NCBI GenBank assembly: GCA_007258455.2
Contig: VDFB02193867.1
Coordinates: forward strand, 526,744,751 to 526,808,750
Source: Sequoia sempervirens
Lineage: Eukaryota; Streptophyta; Pinopsida; Cupressales; Cupressaceae
Direction of reading: 5' to 3'
Length of the DNA: 64,000 bases
Under the pieces are notes generated by a model that saw only the letters and a program-made list of their open reading frames with translations, was not told the origin of the DNA and searched no databases. Made by a program: the position numbers and the translations under genes. This document shows positions 45,421-56,308 of this stretch, piece after piece. Numbering within the stretch: position 1 is the stretch's first letter; every line of letters starts with the position of its first letter.

Positions 45421-46760
45421 AAATGGATTCATCGGGAAAATCAGTTACCAATGGATGAGTGACTTGGATTGGTGCATTTGCTAGTTGATCTACTATTACC
45501 TGTCCTTTTATTGCTTTACGTTCAACATATTATATGTCATACTCGCTTAGTATCATGACCCATTTTTCCAACCGGCCTGTTAATGCTACCCGACTTAGTA
45601 GATATTTCAGTGGATCAATCTTGGCTACCAGTTGTGTCTAATGACTGAGCATATAGTGTCTTAGTTTTTGGGACGCAAAGACAATAGCGAGGAATGCACG
45701 TTCAATGTATGTGTAGTTCAACTCATAGCCTATCAATGTGTAGCTGATGTAATAGATTGCTCTTTCTTTTCCTTCATGATCATTTTGGGCCAGTAATGCC
45801 CCCAGTGCTAAACTAGTAGTCGAGATGTATAGAATCGATGGATTTCCATGAATGGGCGGCATGAGGACTTGTGTTGATAGTAGGTAATCTTTTATTTGCT
45901 GTAAGGCCTCTTGACATTTATCTGTCCATACAAAGGGGACACCTTTGCACAACAGATACTGGAATGGATGACACTTATCTTCCAATTGGGCTATAAAACG
46001 GCGAATAGATTGTACTCTACCTTGCAGAGTTTTGAGTTCACTGATCCCTCTAGGCGGAGGCATGTCTATGATTTCTTTGAACTTTGTTGGATCAACCTCT
46101 ATGCCTCTTCAAGAAACTATGTATCCCAATAGTTTACCTGATGTGACCCCAAAAACACACTTCTTAGGGTTTAGCTGAACTTTGTACTCTTCATGTCTCT
46201 TGAAAATTATGTTGAATACCTTCAAATGATCTTTCCTTGTTGCTGATTTGGCCAATAGGTCATCTACATAATCCTCCATTATTTTGTGCATCATGTCATG
46301 GAAGATCGTGGTCATAGCCCTTTGATATGTGGCACCTGCATTTTTGAGACCAAAGGGCATGACATTCCAACAGTATGTACCCCATTGGCAAGTAAATGTC
46401 ATTTTGTGTTGATCCTCAGGAGCAATGCGGATTTGATTATAACCAAAGAAACCATCCATGAGTGATAGCATCTCATACCCTACTGTAAGGTCCACTATAA
46501 TGTCAATGTTTGGCAAAGGAAAGTCATCCTTTAGACATGCTTTATTTAGGCCTCAAAAATCTGTACATACACGGATCAACCCATTTGGCTTTGTGACTGG
46601 GACCAAATTAGAAATCCATCTGGCATAGTCAATAGACCTTATGAATTTGACATCTAGCAATTTCTTTAACTCGGCCTTGACCAATAGGGCAACTTGGGGG
46701 TGCATTTTGCGCAACTTCTGCTTGACTGGTTTAGCATTAGGTAATAGTGGCAGATGATGT
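45421..46760 (-). pseudogene. Tat reverse transcriptase and RNase H (second copy)
   Basis: RT begins KLRKMHPQVALLVKAEL (about 46710), then ISNLVPVTKPNGLIRVCTDF*GLNKA (CGA to TGA at Arg), DGFFGYNQI, PFGLKNAGATYQ and EDYVDDLLAKS with the YVDD site at about 46254-46277. GYIVS*RGIEVDP leads to the connection domain, where RVQSIRRFIAQLEDKCHPF is clear. RNase H: TDKCQEALQQIKDYL, LGALLAQNDHEGKERAIYYI, YIERAFLAIVFASQKLRHYM. The usual RNase H Asp in 'lylSTTSLALGALL' is Ser-Thr-Thr here, so the ordinary RNase H has lost its first acidic residue, while the archaeal-type one keeps its residues. Confidence 0.88.
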
Positions 46761-47401
46761 AGAACCAGTTTTAGGTCCAATCCTGGCATGTCAGCATAGG
46801 ACCATGTGAAATTAATTTTCCATTCTGCAAAAAATTTATGAAATTTTGGTTTCTCTTCATCAGTCAATGATGCAGCAAATAGGACCATCTTGGGGTCTTC
46901 TTCAGTTGAAATGTTATCCTCTATTATTTCCTCAATAAGCATAGCCGATTTCTCTTCTAGGTCCAATCCTGGCATGTCAGCATAGGACCATGTGAAATTA
47001 ATTTTCCATTCTGCAAAGAATTTATGAAATTTTGGTTTCTCTTCATCAGTCAATGATGTAGCAAATAGGACCATCTTGGGGTCTTCTTCAGTTGAAATGT
47101 TATCCTCTATTATGTCCTCAATAAGCATAGCCGATTTCTCTTGTTGCATGGGGAGAAAGTCTAGTCCTCCATCTTTGGGTGCCTTAGAGAGGTTTTCACC
47201 TGCCGATACGTTCTTTATTTTTACTATTTTATCGTCAAGAGGTGCCTTTCGGTTTTCACCTAGAAATGTTTCATTTTTTATTTTATTTTTACTTTTGCGA
47301 CTAGAGGACTGAACAGTCTCACCAAAGTATGTGGTGCAGTCTAAATCAATGGAAAATCTAGATTTGTGGTCCCCACTGGGTATGCCTTCTCTTAGTCCCA
47401 T
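46553..47401 (-). pseudogene. Tat pre-RT segment (open frame of 282 codons into RT)
   Basis: An unbroken frame from MGLREGIPSGDHKSRF to the first RT block. It holds the DCTTYFGE and EKSAMLIEDIIEDNISTEED acidic linker, the PKFHKFFAEWKINFTWSYAD block (the usual pre-RT F..L...Y.D.FAWSY.DMPGLD) and then RT. The segment from EKSAML to GLDL is present twice in tandem. In other plant gypsy elements this block is single. Confidence 0.85.
46773..47144 (-). repeat. In-frame 186-bp tandem duplication before RT (2 x 62 codons)
   Basis: 46773-46958 and 46959-47144 are the same but for about three substitutions (AAAAAATTTATG/AAAGAATTTATG, GATGCAGC/GATGTAGC, ATTTCCTC/ATGTCCTC). Length is a multiple of three and the frame stays open. 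It covers the linker and the conserved WSYADMPGLDL block, so the protein would have this block twice. Confidence 0.93.
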
Positions 47402-47978
47402 GAATTCGGCAATTGCCTCATCATTCTAAAATGTGTCTAGAATTGGCAGTCCTTGTTGGTCCCAATCGACTAGTTTAGGGTAAACTAAAGAAATTCCATC
47501 GTCAAGGCTAGTGAATTGGGGTGACGATGCAGAAAACATGCAGATGGATTTAGTGATGTTGTAAATGAGGTTATCATCATCCAACTCTACATTAGACTCT
47601 ATCCAATATTCTCCTTCACTAGTGTCATATTCATTGTCAAAATAGGGAGTGAAGGTTGTAGAGCCTTGATTGTCGATGTCATATGATACCTCGGATGGAT
47701 TGGACTGATGGGGTTCAGATGACAGGTGTTGTACAGCATGGAAGGTGGTAGTAGGACTTTGACTATTTGGTGCCTATTCAATTTTGAATGTTTGCCAAAA
47801 TCATTGTTCAGAGGTCAGTTACCCTGGTTCAACAAACAAATCATCAAGACAACAGTCACTTAGGGATCGTTATTGAGCCAAATTCCCACTCATGGGAGTC
47901 CATTTCAGTGAGGGTTTCCCCAGTAGTCTCGACACTGTCAGAAGCATGTACTCACTCATTTGAAAGTCCAGAGGTACA
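47402..47978 (-). pseudogene. Tat polyprotein linker, decayed
   Basis: Between the G-patch-like segment and the pre-RT segment. Acidic, Ser/Thr-rich residues with several stops can be read in pieces (TTGETLTEMDSHEWEFGS near 47900). No domain recognised. Confidence 0.45.
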
Positions 47979-48372
47979 TCAATCATCATTGTCGAGTGAT
48001 CCAAACCCTAATCCAAGATACTTCAGAGTTTTAAAAGTTTCTATGGGTTCCCTTCGACCAGTTTTATTTTTTCCAAGGCCACTAGTACCATCGTAGCCTT
48101 TAGCCTTTATGATGTTGTAACCTTTGCCATATCTTTGAACTGGTAATGGAGGTAATGTGACAATATCCTTATAGATCCATCCTGTGATGTCAGCAAGGTC
48201 TTCATCACTCATGTCTCCCCACTTGATAAAAATTGTGTTTGGTGGAACTTTGAAAGTTTCTTGAGGTTCCATTCTGAAATATGGCCAGCCATATATCTTT
48301 GGAGGCATGGGTATTGTTGTTATGATGTATGTTGTATTTAGTTTGAATTCTACGCAGCCGAGGTCCTAGATT
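47979..48372 (-). pseudogene. Tat G-patch-like segment
   Basis: Frame MPPKIYGWPYFRMEPQ to GLGFGSLDNDD. Near 48100-48020 it reads GKGYNIIKAKGYDGTSGLGK, then NKTGRREP, with the Gly spacing of a G-patch (GxxxxxxxGaxxGxGLGxxxxG), and ends LGLGFG. Such glycine-rich segments between protease and RT are known in plant Tat-type polyproteins and, at the protease C-terminus, in some retroviruses; they may bind nucleic acid. The identification is by motif only. Confidence 0.6.
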
Positions 48373-48617
48373 TTGACAGTCGATTCAGTCTTAGGGCTAG
48401 TGGAAGGTGGTGGTATGGCGGAAGATGTGGATGGAGCGGATGTGGAAGATGACATGAGTGTGGAAGGGTCGATATACTTGGATGACGAGGAGCCAGGTGC
48501 TTCTCGGTTAATAGGTACTCAGTTTTTAGAGATACCCCTTAAGTTGGTACAATATTGGAAAGGGTCGGGGTCTCCATATATGGTTACTTTTGTGCCGTCA
48601 AATGGAAATTTTAGGCA

Positions 48618-49142
48618 TTAATGGTATGTAGACGGAATGGCTTTTAAGGTGTGAATCCATGGACGACCAAGTAAGATGTTATATGGTAGTTCCAAATCCA
48701 GGACCTGGAAGGTTGTGTCTACAATGACTGGTCCCACTCTGATAGGGAGAGAGATAACACCCCGTGAAGAGCATTCCTCATCATCATATGCTTTGATCAC
48801 TATACTTTTTGTTGGGTCTACGTACGCATCAGAGAACCCTAGAGCCTTAACCAGTTTGAGGGAGAATATGTGCAACCCTGCTCCGCCATCTACTAAAACC
48901 TGTCTAACTTTGTGCTTGTGGACAAAAGTTTCTATGTGTAATGCATCATTGTGGTTCATTTTATGTGATGAGTAATCTTGATCCAAGAAGGTGACGTGGT
49001 GCGGCGTAGTGAGATATCCCACCATAGTTTCAAATTGATTGACATCGATGTCCTTGGGGACCGACGACTCTAGGAGAGTTTTATCTAGGATTTCTTTGTG
49101 TGCAGGAGAGATACGCAGCAGCTCAAGTATAGATATTTGCAT
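48618..49142 (-). pseudogene. Tat aspartic protease
   Basis: Frame of 174 codons. ISILELLRISPAHKEILDKT (49130) is the conserved lead-in; QVLVDGGAGLHIFSLKLVKAL (about 48900) holds the active site as D-G-G-A, the form usual in Tat-clade elements; LPIRVGPVIVDTTFQVLDL and YNILLGRPWIHTLKAIPST are the C-terminal strands. The motif residues are kept; the frame ends at a stop just after IPSTYH, where Gln would be expected. It cuts the polyprotein. Confidence 0.88.
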
Positions 49143-49442
49143 GGGAGTCTTTCCTAGCTGGTCGATGAGGTTGAATTGAATTTTGGGTTTCCATTGTTGT
49201 GGGGTTGGGACAGGTTTTGGCTGTTTAGCAGATGAAGCAGGTTGTGATTATTTAGCAGATGGGCCCGATATAGTGATTTTGGCTTGTCTAGCGGGAGGTG
49301 GACCAACTATACTGACCTTGCCGCTTCGAGTAGTAGCATTACACTGGGGTGCTCTCTTGACCGTAATGGTATTGATGTACTCATCGTTAGTTCTGACATT
49401 ATTTATAATTGGTCCACTAGAATAATCGTACTTGGCTCGGGC

Positions 49443-51437
49443 AAAGTTAGCTTGGTTCTATGAACCTGAACTAGAAGCATTATGAGAACCATGGTCCTGC
49501 AGTGGATTCTTGTGGATAGTATGATCTGAGTTGGAGGTGAATTGCGATCCACCTACTTCGATGGTGTGATTTTTGATAAGTTCTTGTATTATGTTTTTCA
49601 ATTGTCGACAGTTAGAGGTTGTATGCCCTTTTGCTTGGTGGTATTCGCAAAGTGCATTGTCATTCCACCATGCTAGTTTGAATTGTCCTGGGTCATACAA
49701 TTTTATTTCCGGAAGTATGATGACCCCATGCTGGAGGCATTTCTTAAGGACTTCTTCAATGGGTTCACCCAAATGGGTGTATGTGCGACCCCTAGGAAAT
49801 TGTCCCATCTGACGATATTGTCCCTGATTGTTTTGACCACTTTGGTTGTTTGAAGAAGTATTGGAAGGAGGTGTCAATGTCGTTGTTGGTCTATTTTGTT
49901 GTTGAACCCCTTTTAGGGAAAATACAGGACCTATAGTGTTTGCCATCTTGGCATCAATAACACTGTCATTTGTGACGTGCTTATTTTTAACCCAATATTT
50001 GTTTTTGTCAGCGGGTGGATTGATGTTCGTGTTTTCGGAACCATATCTCAGTTCTCCCTTTGTGATAAGGGCTTTCTTAATCTAGACTCCCTTTTCGACC
50101 AATTCTATAAAGTTTGTGCAACAATGTATTTGCAATGCGAATTTCAGGGGCCCTAGAAGTGTTTGGACAAACATGTCAACTTTTTCCCTTTCGGGGATGT
50201 CAATGTGACATCGACTAGCGAGGCTTCTCCATTTTTGAAAGAACGGGATAAATGTCTCACCCGAATCTTCTTGTGTGAGATTGCACAAGCTAGTGATAGA
50301 GGTATCCATGTCAATGTTGTACGTGTAATTTCTTATGAATTTTTGTTTAAGCTCATACCATGTCTAGATATCCTTTTGAGTTGAAAACCATTCAAGGGCT
50401 TGACCTGCCAGTCTTTTAGAAAAAAGTTTCATCAAGTATGTTTGTTCATAGGTGATGTCCATACAATTGGTGGCGAATTCGCGAACATGTTCAATAGGAT
50501 TTGTCTTGCCTCTATATTTTGTGAAGTTGGGTGACACGTATCTTGGCGGAAATGGAGGCATGTATAAGCTCGTGTCAAATGGGTATACATTTAGGTCATA
50601 TGATATTTCTGATTTCTTGCCTGAAATGTACATGTTTTGGATAGTTTTCTCCATGTACCTCATTCTTGTTTTGAAGTTGTCCATGGCAGGGTCATTTATG
50701 TTTCCGTACATTGGATTTCCTAGTACACCATGTGTTCCTATTTGTTGTGTGTGAATATTGGTGTATTGTGGCGGTATGGATTGTTGTGGTATGTATGACG
50801 TGTGCGGATTAACATGTTGTTGGTATTGGAAGTTATGATTGGGTGCATGTTGATATTGAAGGTTATGATTGGGCGCATGTTGATGAGTATGAATGCTAGA
50901 TGAGTAGGTTGGGATGTGTCCCCCAGCCATGTGTGCCGTTATTTGGGGGATGTTGTGACCATGAATGTTATGGTGTGTCAATGATGTCATGGGTTGTGTT
51001 ATTTGGCCACCTTGTGTAAATTGTTGATTTTGTATAAGGGGAACATTTGTGTTTGTACCTTGGGAGGCAATGACATTTGACTGGGTTGTCGTGTTAATGT
51101 TTTGTTGTTGTCCCTGGATAAATACATGTCTTGTGCCTCCTCCCAAAGGATTTTGTGAAATACTGCTGGACGAATATGACGAAGTTGTGTTCATGGTAGT
51201 ATATGGAGCTATTAAGGGGGGATTGTTGTGACTTGATGATGTCCCCATGGCATTTATTGTCATGGCATTTACTGTCATGATATTTGTGGTGTTGGGGATG
51301 TTGGTGGTGTTTGGGACGTTGGGAGTGGTATGCATTGTCGTTGTGGTCCCAAAGGAAGTATTTCTCATAGTATTTAGAAGTTGACCACTATGTGACATGT
51401 TATGTGCATTGTTGGCATTAGGGTTAGGAGGTGTCAA
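49443..51437 (-). pseudogene. Tat gag
   Basis: Starts MTPPNPNANNAHNMSHSGQ at 51437 and has a 240-residue low-complexity N-terminus rich in Thr, Asn, His, Gln and Pro, with a small internal repeat (HAPNHNLQYQ/HAPNHNFQYQ near 50850). The capsid part follows: VSPNFTKYRGKTNPIEHVREF (about 50500), FSKRLAGQALEWF, then FIPFFQKWRSLASRCHIDIP (about 50230). A zinc-finger-like CEYHQAKGHTTSNC lies at about 49612-49655, the CxxHx(4)HxxxC-type variant of this clade. Stops at DI*TWY, GV*IKK and GS*NQA each fit Gln. Without them gag and protease would be one frame. Confidence 0.85.
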
Positions 51438-53826
51438 GTTTAGCGTGTTAACATCAAATCCTTATGGTAACTTAGCTCCTTCACTCAAGAGCATAGCTAA
51501 GAATCTATCTCTGTCTTGACCGACCATTGCTTCAGCAAGCTGACAGGCCTCTGGGTCTTATGTCAATGCCTCTACGTTTTCCTGAAGTAGTTGGCCATTT
51601 TCATCCTTTTGCAAGAATTGCTCAAATGGACTGTTTGATGAGGATTGCGTTGTTATTGGAGGTTGATTGTCTAAATTGGAAAATGGATCATAAAATGTCC
51701 AATTTGGGTCATGTGGAGGATTGTTGACAGTAAAAGGGGGGTCTTGCTAAAAGTTTTCCATTTGTCTTTTTTTTTTTTGAAGTCTAGTTTCAACCATAAA
51801 TGAGATTGCTCAAATGGGAATGACAACTAAATGCAAGTATGACACTACGCGAAGTCTAAGTTCAAAATGACGACTAGAATGACTAATGTTTTTGTATTTT
51901 CATGAATAGGATATGCAATGCGTAGTAATGTAAGACAAGGTTATCTAAGCACTTCTAAGCTCAAACTTTGTTTTCGATTTTGACTGCTAAAGGACTTTGT
52001 TGGAAATGACTAGTGAGTTTTTCCTAACTAGACTTTTGAGTTGGGAAAAAAAATCTCACAAAAGAGGAAAATGGCTAAAAAGGAGGTTTGATAACTTGGT
52101 CCAAGAGAGCCTAATTTTGAAAATAATGACTTTGCAAAGTGTGCTGAGATTTGCCTAATCCTAAGTATGCAAATATGAACCTAGGGATAATCTAATGTGA
52201 AATGTATGCAACAAAAAAGAATGAAGGATAATGAAACCTATGGTGACTAATGTAAACTAATGGTCAAGACTTTGAGCAATTTCAAGTTTGGTTTCTGTCA
52301 GAATCTCCTTGATGACAGTGTTTGACAAATGGTGGACAATTTGAGGACCTCAAGTTTCGAATATGAAGTTTTAACTTTTGACAGGAAAATGCGTCATTTG
52401 AAGTTTCAGTTGCATCTTGGATATGCAAATGTGGTTCAGTAAACTCAAATGCGATTGATCAGATCGATTGCACTTCAGACATTTAAATGTAGTTTGATAG
52501 ATGCAAAAAGTTTGTCTTGTCGTTTTTGATGGAAAATTTGGTCTGTTTGATGAATGTTTTATTTTGAACTGTGATAAGACCATAAAACACTTGACAAACA
52601 TAGCATTTTGAATGTAACCAATCACACATCAGATAAGCACAATCCTAAAAAGGCCAATAGGCCAAGGGTCTGTATACATGGTATAGCCCACCGATATACC
52701 CCGGATTGGTGATAAACACCTTTCCTTCTTGAGAGCGAATAGCTTAGAATTTTGGTGGCATTGGCTCCCCTCCACGGCTCATTAACATCATTCAAGCACA
52801 CCAAATTCAGATTCTTTGGGTAGTGACATCCCAAGAATTGCTATCTCTACTCAAGGGGATCAGTAGTGAGTGTCTTTGGGCATGATACTGTACCCTACAC
52901 TATACCAAGCAATGACCAATAGAATAGTTGGACACTAAGACAATAGCTTTTTAATTTGTGCATTCCATTCATGGGGTATGATCCATGCGGCGAGAGTCCC
53001 CTTTTGGATCCATCTCATTGGAACCACACTAGGGATTCTTGGGCTTTCCCCAAGAACCCACTTTTGTACACCGGCTGGAAGTCCCTCAGTGTCAGGGTGC
53101 TATCAGTCTGAGTCATCCTAGGGTGAGTACTTTTTTCCACCAGAACAGGCCCAAGTTCTAGAGTCAATAACCATTTCTCTTACGGTCTGGTTTTCTGATC
53201 ACTTAGTTTTCACAAGGTGAGAGCATAATCACCTACCACCTTCAAGGACAATCAAACATAAACAAACACATTGTTTGAGAAATGAGTCTTTGACAAGCAT
53301 AGCTGCAAAAAAACATGTCAGTAGTTTGCATATATGTTTTTGACCCACAAAAAACTCCAACGCCACATACTGCCAACAAAGATTAGTGACAAAAATAAAA
53401 AATAAAAACTTAAATGAAAACAACAAACTTAAAATAGTGATAACTTCCTCCAAACTTAACAAAATTTTAAGTGGTAGATATCCATGGAAAGCTGAAAATT
53501 AAAACTTCAAAACTCAGAAAATATTTTCCACAATTCTGCACAAAAAGAATGTTATATGCAAAAGAAAACGCGAGTTTTAAAAATGAAATTAAAAAAAAAT
53601 AGCGATCACTAAAATATCCATAACTTTCTCAAATCTTAACGAAATTTGAAATTGTTTGAAGTTCTGGAAAGATGATACCGAGATCTACAAAACCTAGAAA
53701 ATGTTTGAAAATATTTTATTCGCCCATTTTTTTGTGCTCAAATGAAGGTGATAGGATTTCGTATGACGTCTTGGCTGTAACCTACAAAACAGTGAAAAAA
53801 ATAAAAACACACAAATTTTTCTACAA
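51438..53826 (-). mobile_element. Tat 5' leader
   Basis: 2.4 kb, non-coding. Features: T run at 51768, AAATGCG-type words near 52385-52460, the block GGCTCCCCTCCACG ... GTACACCGGCTGG ... TTCCACCAGAAC at 52745-53150 that also occurs in the element at 1643-4894, and a run of A-rich sequence near the primer site. Nothing coding was seen. Confidence 0.7.
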
Positions 53827-53843
53827 AATGTTGGGTTCACCAA
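53827..53843 (-). other. Tat primer binding site
   Basis: The minus strand reads TTGGTGAACCCAACATT right after the LTR end TTACA. The same bases are at 601-613. The primer tRNA was not identified. Confidence 0.65.
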
Positions 53844-55178
53844 TGTAACTAAGGGTAATTTTTGAATTTAAGATTAGATCAAATGAATGAAAATCATTAA
53901 TGACAATAAACCCAAAATTCTATAGAGCACAAAGGAAATTGAAAACAAAACAATTATACCTATAAATCGCAATTCCCATGATTACCTTCATAGTACCTTC
54001 TTACTTGCTGGATGATGTTGCCCTTAGATTCATTGTGCAAGCAATCTAAAAATGTCTAAGTCCTACAACAAGACTTGAAGGATTTGCATAAAAATGTCTA
54101 AATGTCTATGACTATGACAATGTCTAAGACTTTGATCAAATAATGACAATAATTGAAAATGAGAGGCCTTAAATGTGTAAGCTAATAAATGACTATAATA
54201 TGTGCGTAAATCTAAAATGTTAGCATGTCATCCAAAAGTGAGGGGGAAATGACATTTTATAGAAAATGTCATTTTGAGTTGATGGACGAGATTAATTGAT
54301 GATGAGAACCTAAAATGAGAGGCCCAGATTAAATTTGAGAATCCCTAATCAGGGTTAGGGCAAAATCTTTAATCGAACAGTCAGAATAATATCTCAGATA
54401 ATCAGATCGACGGTGGAGAATAAATGAGATAAATTAATTAAAGAAATGAAGATTTTCAAAAAATCAAGAAGATAAGATTGCCCAATTTGTGAGACCCAAA
54501 AAATCAAGAAAATAAGATTGCCCGATTTGCGAGATTCAAAAAATCAAGAAGATAAGATTTGGACTGAATATTCGATTTGGAAAATCAAGAATATGCCCGA
54601 TTACTTGATTTTTGGAAGAATAATATCTTTTTGAATTTAATCAATTCAAAATGATAATTTTATGTGACAAGTAAATAATCTTTTTCAGATTATTTACTAA
54701 AAAGAGTGAAAGTTAATTAAATGAAATCATTTTAAATATTTTCATTTATTTAAAATGAAAGAAAAGTGAAATTAGTAATTAAATAATTAAAATTAATTAT
54801 TTAATTTGGAAGATAAGACTGATTAAATAAATTAATAAATTTATTTAATTGTGACAGTTAGTGACATATCAAATAAATAAATGAAATTCATTTATTTAAT
54901 AATTAGGAATAATTAATGAAGAAAGGCAATTAAATAAATAAAAAAATTTATTTAATTAAAGGAAGACTTAGACAATTAATGACGTATTTAATAAATAAAT
55001 ATAATTTATTTATTTAATAATCATGAAGAATACAAAGACATGAATTAATTAAACAATTATGAATTATTTAATCAATAGTTAAATGTGGACCAAGGACATA
55101 ATTAAATGTCTTAATTATGCTAGGACGAAAGTGGTAAAAATGAAGCTTGCAGGCCTAGGTCATTTTTTGGTGTCTACA
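53844..55178 (-). mobile_element. Tat element 5' LTR (right end)
   Basis: 1,335 bp, plus strand TGTAACTAAGGG ... GGTGTCTACA. Three 40-bp units at about 54461-54570. It pairs with 23059-24392 by target duplication ATAGT, length and unit number. Confidence 0.92.
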
Positions 55179-55670
55179 ATAGTAAGCTAATGATTTCTAA
55201 TCTTAAGTCTTCAATTGTCTGCAAAGTTCGAAATGAAAGATCTTGGTGCAGCAGGGTATATTCTGGGAATGGAAATAACCAGGGATAGGAGGAATAGAAA
55301 GCTTTGGCTCAGTCAGAGTAAGTATGTCAAGACTATTCTGGAGAGATTTTGGATGACTGATTACAAACAACTAGTTGTTCCAGCTATGCAGGGAATGAAG
55401 CTATCTATTGAGGATTGTCCAAAATCTCCTTCTGAGATGGAGGACATGACCAGTGTGCCTTATGCAAGTGCAGTTGGTAGTCTCATGTATGCAATGGTCT
55501 GTACAAGGCCAGACATTTCCCAAGCAGTGGGAGTTCTTAGTAGGTTTATGGCTAATCCTACAAGGACACATTAGGATGTTGTGAAGAGACTGTTTAGGTA
55601 TCTGAAGGGCACTTCAGACTATGCTTTGTGTTATCATGGCAACCTGGTTGAATCACAGAGGACCTCAGTA
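55179..55670 (+). pseudogene. Copia reverse transcriptase, C-terminal part
   Basis: Continues the frame from 23058: KLMISNLKSSLSAKFEMKDL, YILGMEITRDR, LSQSKYVKTILERF, PYASAVGSLMYAMVCTRPDI (about 55465) and VGVLSRFMANP. A TAG replaces Trp in TH*DVVKRL (TGG to TAG), then RYLKGTSDYALCY; a frameshift lies near 55670. Confidence 0.92.
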
Positions 55671-56130
55671 TTCGAGGTTATGTGGACTCTGATTGGGCAG
55701 GAGACATTGATAGCAAAAGATCCACTAGTGGATATATTTTCATGATGAATGGTGGTGCAGTGAGTTGGATGAGCAAGCAGCAAGCCGTAGTCGCTTTGTC
55801 CACTATAGAGTCAGAATACATGGTAGCAACACATACCTATAAAGAAGCAATCTGGTTAAAAAATTTGTGTTCTAACATTGGTTTTGATGCAGGAAGAATT
55901 ACTATTTAGTGTAACAGTCAGAGTGTTGTATGTTTGGCAAAGAATCCTACTTTCCATGCCAGGACGAAACATATAGATGTATAGTATCACTTTGTATGAG
56001 CTATGGTGGAGGATGGGAAGGTCTCTTTGGAGAAAGTGGATACTCTAGAGAATGTTGCAGATGCATTGATGAAGCCTGTGAGCTCAAAAAAGTTCAGGTG
56101 GTGTGCCAGTTTGATGGGCCTCTTGGCCCA
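55671..56130 (+). pseudogene. Copia RNase H
   Basis: GYVDSDWAGDIDSKRSTSGY (about 55676), GGAVSWMSKQQAVVALSTIE and SEYMVATHTYKEAIWL give the catalytic Asp, Glu and next Asp region. After a stop (I*CNSQS, Asp/Gln expected) come NPTFHARTKHIDV and VADALMKPVSSKKF, the usual copia C-terminus. It removes the RNA strand in reverse transcription. Inactive. Confidence 0.92.
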
Positions 56131-56177
56131 TGAATTTCAGTAGTTTTATTATGCTCTTGAGGTGTCAATAAAATCTT

Positions 56178-56192
56178 CATCAAGTGGGAGCT
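56178..56192 (+). other. Copia polypurine tract
   Basis: CATCAAGTGGGAGCT directly before the LTR start TGTTGG. AAGTGGGAG is the standard copia form. Confidence 0.8.
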
Positions 56193-56308
56193 TGTTGGAA
56201 TATGTGCCTCAATCCTTATTGACATGAAACTCCTGAAGGGAAAAGTCACTATGATATTGTTCATGTCTACCTGACTAACTGTTGTAAATCTGCTTGATAA
56301 GTTCATGT

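Larger units (their letters stand above)
23059..55178 (-). mobile_element. Tat-clade Ty3/gypsy element, target duplication ATAGT (internally duplicated in the assembly)
   Basis: Minus strand. The outermost LTRs (23059-24392 and 53844-55178) are flanked by ATAGT at 23054-23058 and 55179-55183, so they are the true ends. Order from right to left: 5' LTR, primer site, leader, gag, protease, G-patch-like segment, RT, RNase H, archaeal-type RNase H, integrase, long 3' region, polypurine tract, 3' LTR. The second RNase H places it in the Tat clade (Ogre/Retand relatives). Apparent length 32.1 kb includes a repeated copy and foreign DNA at about 30014-41344; without them it would be about 15.4 kb. 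Confidence 0.85.

Noticed and set aside
24665..46691. Reading the two Tat copies as a biological tandem duplication
   Set aside because: Gap, noisy patch and a third LTR of another type at the borders make a chimera more likely; kept only as the alternative.
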